Source of the DNA: Verrucomicrobiaceae bacterium
Lineage (GTDB): Bacteria; Verrucomicrobiota; Verrucomicrobiia; Chthoniobacterales; Terrimicrobiaceae
NCBI GenBank assembly: GCA_007280915.1
Contig: QYQL01000065.1
Coordinates: forward strand, 1 to 40,499
Direction: 5' to 3'
DNA: 40,499 nucleotides
The position numbers and the translations under genes are program-made. This document shows, piece by piece, positions 35,419-40,499 of the stretch. The first letter of the stretch is position 1, and each line of letters opens with the position of its first letter. Under the pieces are notes generated by a model. It worked only from the letters and a program-made list of their open reading frames with translations. It did not search any database and was not told the DNA's origin.

Positions 35419-35775
35419 ATGCAAATCCACCTGAGTCCACGCAACATCGCACTGACGGGAGCGATCCACTCGTTCCTTGCCGAGAAAATGACGCATCTGG
35501 AGGAACACGGCGAGCAGATCCTCGCCGCCCACATCGTCCTCCTCCATGACCAGAACAACAAAAGCAAGCCGTTCGTGGTGAAGGTCCACCTCGCGATCCC
35601 CGGGCCGGACATTTTCTGTGAGGACCACGAGAAAGATCTCTACGCGGCCATCGACAAGGTCGTCCACAAGCTCGCTGCCCAGCTCAGCAAGCGGAAAACC
35701 CGCCGGAAGGACCACAAGCAACACCTGACCCAGCTCGAGCGCGAAGCGGCGAAGCGCGGGTTCCGTCGGCGATAA
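35419..35775 (+). CDS. hpf: Ribosome hibernation promoting factor (short HPF/RaiA family)
   Basis: 118 residues from the ATG at 35419, where the family's opening MQIHLSPRNIALTGAIHSFLAEKM begins. The beta-alpha fold includes the central ILAAHIVLLHDQNNKSKPFVVKVHLAIPG strands and the helix DLYAAIDKVVHKLAAQLSKRKTRRKDHK. The basic tail ends in GFRRR. The protein sits in the decoding site of idle ribosomes. It lacks the long-form C-terminal dimerisation domain, so it belongs with the short class. It ends 6 bp before scpA, so it probably heads or joins the hpf-scpA-scpB-pheA transcription unit. Confidence 0.93.
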   Translation: MQIHLSPRNIALTGAIHSFLAEKMTHLEEHGEQILAAHIVLLHDQNNKSKPFVVKVHLAIPGPDIFCEDHEKDLYAAIDKVVHKLAAQLSKRKTRRKDHKQHLTQLEREAAKRGFRRR

Positions 35776-35781
35776 TCCCCG

Positions 35782-36528
35782 GTGGAAGACTACAAGGTCA
35801 AACTCGACGTCTTCGAGGGGCCGCTCGATCTTCTGCTCTACCTCATCAAGCGCGATGAGGTCGATATCTACGACATCTCGATCGAGCGCATCACGAAGCA
35901 GTATCTCGGCTACATGGAGGCCTTCCAGGTCCTCAACATCGAGCTGGCCGGGGAGTTTATCGTGATGGCGGCGAACCTGCTCTACATGAAGAGCCGGACG
36001 CTCCTGCCCGTTGATCAGCAGATGGCCGAGGAGGACGCCGAGGAGGACGATCCCCGGTGGGAGCTCATCCGGCAGCTCATCGAATACAAGAAGTTCAAGG
36101 AGGCGGCGGCCCGGCTGCGCGACATCGAGGCGCTGCAGGAGAATTTGTTTCCAAGGGTTCCGGTCGTTCCCGAAATGACGGAAAACCTGCTCGTCGAGGA
36201 GGTCGGGATCTTCGACCTGATCCATGCCTTCCAGAAGATCCTCAAGCGGCTCGACAAAAAGCCCGAGGACCTCCGGGAGATCTTCGAGGAAAACTTCACG
36301 GTCTCCGAAAAGATTGACTATCTCCTGAAGGTCACGTCGAGTGGGGTTTCAATGCGATTTGAAGAATTATTTGCGGATGTGGCGAGCCGGGCGGAAATCG
36401 TGGTGACGTTCCTCGCGATGCTCGAACTCATCCGCCTCAAGCAACTGCGCGTGCGCCAGGAATCCCAATGCGGAGAGATCTGGATCGACCGCGCGGAGAA
36501 CTCCACTCCTTTGTTTTTCGGGGCATGA
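35782..36528 (+). CDS. scpA: Segregation and condensation protein A (kleisin)
   Basis: 248 residues with a GTG start at 35782. The N-terminus YKVKLDVFEGPLDLLLYLIKRDEVDIYDISIERIT is the canonical ScpA opening that binds the SMC neck. The central acidic stretch (MAEEDAEEDD) and a C-terminal winged helix (FEELFADVASRAEIVVTFLAMLELIRLKQLRVRQE) that binds the SMC head complete the kleisin. Together with ScpB and SMC it compacts and separates the chromosome. The stop overlaps the scpB ATG as ATGA (36525-36528). No smc gene is in the window. Confidence 0.97.
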   Translation: MEDYKVKLDVFEGPLDLLLYLIKRDEVDIYDISIERITKQYLGYMEAFQVLNIELAGEFIVMAANLLYMKSRTLLPVDQQMAEEDAEEDDPRWELIRQLIEYKKFKEAAARLRDIEALQENLFPRVPVVPEMTENLLVEEVGIFDLIHAFQKILKRLDKKPEDLREIFEENFTVSEKIDYLLKVTSSGVSMRFEELFADVASRAEIVVTFLAMLELIRLKQLRVRQESQCGEIWIDRAENSTPLFFGA

Positions 36529-37268
36529 GCGAAGAATTTCCACTCCACCGCGTCCTGGAGGCAATCCTCTTCGCCTCCCAGAAGCCCGTCTCGGTCAAAG
36601 AGCTTTCGGGCATCTGCAAGGGCGCCGCCGACGGCGCGAAGGAAAACCCGCTTGTCACCTGTTACGCCAAGCTGAAGCAGGATGATATCGTTGAGGCGAT
36701 CCACCGGCTCGAGGAGGAATACCGTGAAACCAGCCGCGCCTTTGAAGTCCGCGAGAGCGCGGCTGGATGGCAGCTCGTCACCCGTGCGGATTTTTCGCCC
36801 TGGCTGCGCCAGCTCTTCCCGGAGAACCGTTCGGCCAAGCTGAGCGCGCCCGCGCTGGAGACCCTGGCCATCGTCGCCTACCGCCAGCCGATCACCCGGG
36901 CCGACATCGAGGCCGTGCGGGGCGTGGCGGTGGACGGCGTGATGCAGACGCTCCTCGATCGCGGGCTCGTCCGCATTGCCGGGCGTTCTGAGGTTCCAGG
37001 TCGTCCGCTTCTCTACGAGACGACGCAGTATTTCATGGAGCATTTCGGGTTGAAAGACCTCGACGATCTGCCGAACGCCGGCGAGTTGCGCCGGATCCCC
37101 CTCCCGACGGCAGCGCCGGCAGTCGTGGAGCCACCCACAGGGGAAGGCACCCCGGAGCTGCCGTTTGCTGGCGATCCTCCCGCCGGCGAAACCCTGCCGG
37201 AAGAGCCCCCGCAGCCGGTTGAAGAAAATCCGGAACCAGCGGAAGCTGAAGGCGGGGAAAGCAAATGA
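36525..37268 (+). CDS. scpB: Segregation and condensation protein B
   Basis: 247 residues from the ATG at 36525, which overlaps the scpA stop. The two tandem winged helices are recognisable by PLHRVLEAILFASQKPVSVKEL, RAFEVRESAAGWQLVTRADFSPWL and the highly conserved LSAPALETLAIVAYRQPITRADIEAVRGVAVDGVMQTLLDRGLVRIAGR. The ScpB dimer binds the middle of ScpA in the SMC complex. A Pro/Glu-rich disordered tail of about 55 residues (after 193) follows the domain. Its stop overlaps the next gene's ATG (37265-37268), so scpA, scpB and the chorismate mutase gene are translationally coupled. Confidence 0.97.
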   Translation: MSEEFPLHRVLEAILFASQKPVSVKELSGICKGAADGAKENPLVTCYAKLKQDDIVEAIHRLEEEYRETSRAFEVRESAAGWQLVTRADFSPWLRQLFPENRSAKLSAPALETLAIVAYRQPITRADIEAVRGVAVDGVMQTLLDRGLVRIAGRSEVPGRPLLYETTQYFMEHFGLKDLDDLPNAGELRRIPLPTAAPAVVEPPTGEGTPELPFAGDPPAGETLPEEPPQPVEENPEPAEAEGGESK

Positions 37269-38107
37269 GCGATCTTGCCGAGCTGCGCGGGCGGATTGAT
37301 GCCATTGACGGCGAGTTGCTGAGACTGCTCAACGAGCGGACGACGATCGCCCGTGAGATCGGGGTCATCAAGAACCGGGAGAGCCTTCCGATTTACTCCC
37401 CCGACCGGGAGATCAAGCTTCTGCGCAGCCTCGTCGGGCGCAGCGAAGGCCCGCTGAGGCCCGAAGCGATACGGGCGATCTACCGCGAGATCATGTCCGC
37501 CGCCCTCGCCGTGGAAAAGGACGTCGCCATCGCATGCGTCGGACCGCTCGGAAGCCCATCGTATCAGGCGGCGCTCGGAAAGTTCGGCTCGAGTGTCCGC
37601 TACACATTTTCCGCCGAGATTGCAGGCGTTTTGGAAGAAGTCGCCTCCGATCAAGCCGATTGCGGAGTGATCCCGCTGGAGGATCCCTCGCACGGTCTTG
37701 TCAACCAGACCCTCGATGCGCTGGCGGCGACCGACCTCTCGATCTGCGCCGAGGTGATTCCGGATTCCGCGGATTCGCGCACCTCCGCCCGCTACCTCGT
37801 TGTCGGGCGCCAGGCGAACGCCCCCTCCGGCCACGACCAGACGATGTTGATGCTCCGGATCGAAGACAAGCCGGGGACTCTTGTCTCGGCGCTCGAGCCC
37901 TTCAAGGAACTCGACATTAATCTGAACCATTTCGCCAACCGGCCGGCTCCGAAGGGAAGCAATGACATCTTCTTTTTTGTCGAAGCCGACGGCCACAGCC
38001 GCGAACTCCAACTCAAGGACCTCTTCCGCGAGCTTTCAAAAAAATGCCGCGCCGTCAAAGTCCTCGGCAGCTATCCGAAAAACGACGCGCCCCCCGCCGG
38101 GGAGTAG
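37265..38107 (+). CDS. Chorismate mutase-ACT protein with incomplete prephenate dehydratase domain (shortened P-protein)
   Basis: 280 residues, against roughly 360-390 for complete P-proteins. An AroQ chorismate mutase domain (1-84) keeps the expected charged residues: Arg8 in LRGRIDAID, the LLNERTTIAREIG helix, Lys36, and Asp47-Arg48-Glu49. The prephenate dehydratase first lobe (88-165) is recognisable by VGPLGSPSYQAAL, CGVIPLEDPSHGLVNQTLDAL and ICAEVI. The second lobe, which normally carries YSHPQ.., the ST..A helix and the approach to TRF, is missing. The chain passes directly to DSADSRTSARYLVVG, where TRF has become ARY. An ACT domain (192-270) retains PGTLV and ANRP, the phenylalanine-sensing positions, and ends in VLGSYP. 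There is no stop or frameshift at the junction (near 37757-37790). I predict chorismate mutase activity without dehydratase activity. Confidence 0.85.
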   Translation: MSDLAELRGRIDAIDGELLRLLNERTTIAREIGVIKNRESLPIYSPDREIKLLRSLVGRSEGPLRPEAIRAIYREIMSAALAVEKDVAIACVGPLGSPSYQAALGKFGSSVRYTFSAEIAGVLEEVASDQADCGVIPLEDPSHGLVNQTLDALAATDLSICAEVIPDSADSRTSARYLVVGRQANAPSGHDQTMLMLRIEDKPGTLVSALEPFKELDINLNHFANRPAPKGSNDIFFFVEADGHSRELQLKDLFRELSKKCRAVKVLGSYPKNDAPPAGE

Positions 38108-38125
38108 GAGCAAGACGCGGCAGAA

Positions 38126-39493
38126 CTAAGCGTTCCGGCGGGCCTTCTTTTTCGCCTTCTTTTTTGCCTTCTTGTTGTTTTCCTCACCGGGTGCCGTCGG
38201 ATGGTCATTGAGGACTTTCTGAAGTGCCGGGCGTGCGGCCAGCGCAGCGCTGTCGGTCGAATCTGCGGCGACAGGCTTTTCTTCAAACGGAGCGTTCGAG
38301 AGATCGAACATCTCTCCCTTGTTGGTCAGTTTGAAGCGGGCATCACGGACATACGAATTGCCGTTGAGCTCCACATAAACCCAGTCGCGCGGCTCGCCCT
38401 TCCTTCCCTCGATCTGCCCAGCGAAACTGCGACTGTCCAGGACGACCCCCTCCGGGAGCGGTGCTCCCGCCAGGCTGGCGAACGTGGCGAAGAAATCGCT
38501 GAAATCGATGAGGTCACGATTGGCTGTTCCCGCAGGTGTCGTGCCGGGCCAGTTGGCAATCAGAGGCACCCGGCTGCCGCCCTCGAGCATCGTGCCCTTC
38601 TGCCCGCTGATGGGACGTCCGTTGACATTCGCCCCCGCTTCGATTCCGAAGCGGGCGGTGCCGTTGTCTCCGGTAAAAATCACCAGCGTCTTGCCGCGCA
38701 GATGCAGCCGGTCCAACTCGCCCATAAGCCGGCCAACGAGCTTGTCCATGTATTCGATATTGTCGGCGTAAAGGCGGGTTGCGTCGGCTCCTGGCTTGCT
38801 GTCGGGAGTGGGCAGGATCGGACCGTGCGAGTGCGACATCGGGTAGTAAACGAAGAACGGCCCGTCCTTGTGCCTCTCGATGAAGTCGACGACATATTCA
38901 TGCGAGAGGTCCGGAAAATACTTGCCGGGGGCGGCGGTTGGCTTGCCGTTGAGCAGGTAATCGCCGTTCGCCTTGTCGAGCCAGTAGCGCCCGCCTTTGC
39001 CGTTGCTAAACATCATCGATTCGTCAAATCCCCACTCGATCGGCCCGAGCGACATCTGCCCCCACTTGCCGGAGCATGCGGTCGCATAGCCGGCTTTCTT
39101 CAGCACGGTCGGGATCATCACTTCGCGATCCGGCTGGATGGAGTTGTCACTGTTATTGTTGATCAGCCCGGTGCGGAACGGATACCGCCCGGTCAGCGTC
39201 TGGCAGCGCGAGGGACCGCACAGTGGCGTCGAGTAACAGTTTTCAAAAAGCATGCCCCCTTTCGCCAGCGCATCGATATTCGGCGTGCTGAACGGCCCTC
39301 CCGTGCAGTGGATGTCGCCAATCCCGACATCGTCCGAGAAAATCAGAATAATATTCGGGCGGGGTTCGACTCCCGACTGTCCGTGTTTGTCCTGTCCACA
39401 GGCGGACAGGGTAAGGACAAGAAGGAAAACTCCCGCCTGCCACAGGACGTTCCATCGAACAAACGGGGTAAAAAACCGGGTCATCACATGCAT
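38126..39493 (-). CDS. Sulfatase (family S1-type), predicted lipoprotein
   Basis: 455 residues from the ATG at 39493, preceded by GGAGG 11 nt upstream. A hydrophobic signal ends in the lipobox LTLSAC (Cys32). The sulfatase domain shows PNIILIFSDDVG (metal Asp54, Asp55) and STPNIDALAKGG. The formylglycine site is C92-G-P-S-R96 followed by CQTLTGR, with Cys92 the residue converted. IFTGDNGTARFG supplies the second metal group. Such enzymes release sulfate from polysaccharides or other sulfate esters, here probably in the periplasm or on the outer membrane. No formylglycine-generating enzyme gene is in the window. The C-terminus is an unusual Lys/Ala run (NNKKAKKKAKKKARRNA). It is convergent with the chorismate mutase gene across only 18 bp. 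Confidence 0.94.
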   Translation of the reverse strand: MHVMTRFFTPFVRWNVLWQAGVFLLVLTLSACGQDKHGQSGVEPRPNIILIFSDDVGIGDIHCTGGPFSTPNIDALAKGGMLFENCYSTPLCGPSRCQTLTGRYPFRTGLINNNSDNSIQPDREVMIPTVLKKAGYATACSGKWGQMSLGPIEWGFDESMMFSNGKGGRYWLDKANGDYLLNGKPTAAPGKYFPDLSHEYVVDFIERHKDGPFFVYYPMSHSHGPILPTPDSKPGADATRLYADNIEYMDKLVGRLMGELDRLHLRGKTLVIFTGDNGTARFGIEAGANVNGRPISGQKGTMLEGGSRVPLIANWPGTTPAGTANRDLIDFSDFFATFASLAGAPLPEGVVLDSRSFAGQIEGRKGEPRDWVYVELNGNSYVRDARFKLTNKGEMFDLSNAPFEEKPVAADSTDSAALAARPALQKVLNDHPTAPGEENNKKAKKKAKKKARRNA

Positions 39494-39620
39494 TGAACTC
39501 TCAGCCTCCGGATCGGTTGCGGACAAACTTCGGCAACTCATGTTCCGGCCGGACGGGAGCCGCGAGTCAGGTGGACGAGCAAAGTCGGGGGTGGCAAATG
39601 CCCGTCTCTCAGGGTAAAGC

Positions 39621-39645
39621 AGGAGCCTTCAGCAATGCGATGAAG
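39621..39645 (+). promoter_or_regulatory. Ribosome site and two-codon minigene overlapping the trpC start
   Basis: An AGGAG (39621-39625) is ideally spaced (9 nt) for an ATG at 39635 that opens only ATG-CGA-TGA. The stop of that minigene overlaps the trpC ATG (39640), which is 14 nt from the same AGGAG. Whether it is translated is unknown; it decides how strongly the chosen trpC start would be used. Confidence 0.35.
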
Positions 39646-40452
39646 ACAATTCTTGATACGATTCTGGCTGACGTGCGCGACGAGGTGTCCGCCGCAAAGC
39701 TTGTGCGGACTCCGTCCGACGTGCGGGCGATGTGCGCGGACGCGCCTCCTCCTCGGGATTTCCATGCCGCGCTGGCCGGACCGTTCGGCCTCATCGCCGA
39801 GATCAAGGAACGCTCGCCGAGCGTCGGCTCGATGCGAGAGGAAAACGTGAGCGAGGCAACCGGTGCCTATGCGGAATCCCCGGTCGTGCGCGCCGTCTCG
39901 GTGCTCACGAACCTCCGGCATTTCGGCATGGACATCGAACGCCTCAACGCGGTCCGCCGCGTGGTCACGAAGCCTGTCCTACGAAAGGATTTCATGGTGG
40001 ACGAATACCAGGTCCGCGAGGCGCGTGCGTTCGGCGCGGATGCCATCCTTCTCATGGCAAACGTTCTTGATGCGGCGCGGCTGAAGGGTTTCTACGATCT
40101 GGCACGGGAGCTCGGGATGGAGGCGCTCTTCGAGATTCACACCGTCGAGGAAATCGGAATACTGCCCGCGGACGCCCGCATCGTCGGGATCAACAGCCGG
40201 AAGTTCAAATCGCAGTCCGGGTTCGTGGGTGCCGACGGATCCTCGGAAAAAGATTTCAGCATCGACCTTGGCGTCTTTGAACTGGCGGACAGGCTGCCAT
40301 CGGGCTGCATTCGCGTAGCCGAAAGCGGGATCTCCCCATCGACTCTCGACGGCGTGCGCGAAAAGTTCCATGCCGCGCTCGTGGGCACCTCCCTCCTCCG
40401 CGATCCGCGCGGGCTCCGCGCCTGCCTGCGGGAATTCGAAGAAGCCATCTGA
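39640..40452 (+). CDS. trpC: Indole-3-glycerol phosphate synthase
   Basis: 270 residues from the ATG at 39640, where the family's opening MKTILDTILADVRDEV begins; an in-frame ATG at 39598 is an alternative. The single TIM barrel closes the indole ring in tryptophan synthesis. Active-site segments are present: IAEIKERSPSVG (first Glu/Lys pair), VLRKDFMVDEYQVREARAFGADAILL (catalytic Lys), LFEIHT (catalytic Glu), VGINSRKF (Asn) and VAESGI (Glu/Ser). GTSLLRDP forms the phosphate loop. It stands alone: no other trp gene is seen up to the window end. The divergent neighbour is the sulfatase, with 146 bp between starts. Confidence 0.95.
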   Translation: MKTILDTILADVRDEVSAAKLVRTPSDVRAMCADAPPPRDFHAALAGPFGLIAEIKERSPSVGSMREENVSEATGAYAESPVVRAVSVLTNLRHFGMDIERLNAVRRVVTKPVLRKDFMVDEYQVREARAFGADAILLMANVLDAARLKGFYDLARELGMEALFEIHTVEEIGILPADARIVGINSRKFKSQSGFVGADGSSEKDFSIDLGVFELADRLPSGCIRVAESGISPSTLDGVREKFHAALVGTSLLRDPRGLRACLREFEEAI

Positions 40453-40499
40453 TCCGCCGGCGGTCGGTCCGGAGGCCCGGCCCTACCTTTGGGCCACGG

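Noticed and set aside
37757-37790. Frameshift as cause of the missing dehydratase lobe
   Set aside because: The frame continues without a stop into a recognisable TRF-like strand and ACT domain. Loss looks like an in-frame deletion, not a shift.
38201-39496. Open frame of 431 codons on the plus strand
   Set aside because: Antisense to the sulfatase, which has all catalytic motifs.

Overview
The window looks like GC-rich (roughly 60%) chromosomal DNA of a Gram-negative bacterium, most likely a Verrucomicrobiota member. A Terrimicrobium/Chthoniobacter-like relative is my guess, and it is an inference. The basis is the giant type V autotransporter built from T5SS/PEP-CTERM-type and PATR beta repeats, the propionate-type methylmalonyl-CoA genes, lipoproteins, a sulfatase, many starts without a clear Shine-Dalgarno, and a hairpin-rich intergenic repeat of a kind I associate with that phylum. 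I see no tRNA, rRNA, CRISPR array, insertion sequence or phage gene.

Layout. 1-12238 (+): the 3' part of a giant autotransporter adhesin, cut by the window edge, followed by an OmpH/Skp-like lipoprotein. 12400-12518: a 119-bp two-hairpin repeat element. 12516-20504 (-): PLP homeostasis protein, biotin-independent carboxyltransferase subunit (transcarboxylase 5S / oxaloacetate decarboxylase alpha type), methylmalonyl-CoA mutase small and large subunits, and a secreted Ntn-hydrolase. Together the central three genes point to pyruvate/oxaloacetate-succinate-propionate interconversion. 20565-24788 (+): LysR regulator overlapping methylthioadenosine phosphorylase, a polysaccharide deacetylase lipoprotein, and an unrecognised protein with an Arg-rich disordered stretch. 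25055-27511 (+): a three-PAS hybrid histidine kinase. 27820-34447 (-): sucA, sucB, polyphosphate glucokinase and acetolactate synthase large subunit. 34620-38107 (+): TauE/SafE permease, hibernation factor HPF, scpA, scpB and a shortened chorismate mutase/prephenate dehydratase, the last three joined by ATGA overlaps. 38126-39493 (-): a lipoprotein sulfatase. 39640-40452 (+): a stand-alone trpC.

The most unusual observations are these. The P-protein at 37265-38107 has kept chorismate mutase and the ACT domain but has lost about half of its prephenate dehydratase domain, including the Thr of the catalytic TRF motif. The 119-bp element at 12400-12518 has two tandem hairpins whose loops are exact complements, and its terminal repeat supplies the stop codon of the adjacent gene. 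The 2-oxoglutarate dehydrogenase E2 lacks the usual E3-binding domain. A lipid-anchored Skp-like protein sits directly behind the giant autotransporter. A perfect 8+1+8 palindrome lies just in front of the carboxyltransferase-mutA-mutB genes. I do not see a clear new defence or mobile system; the window is mostly core metabolism with these local oddities.
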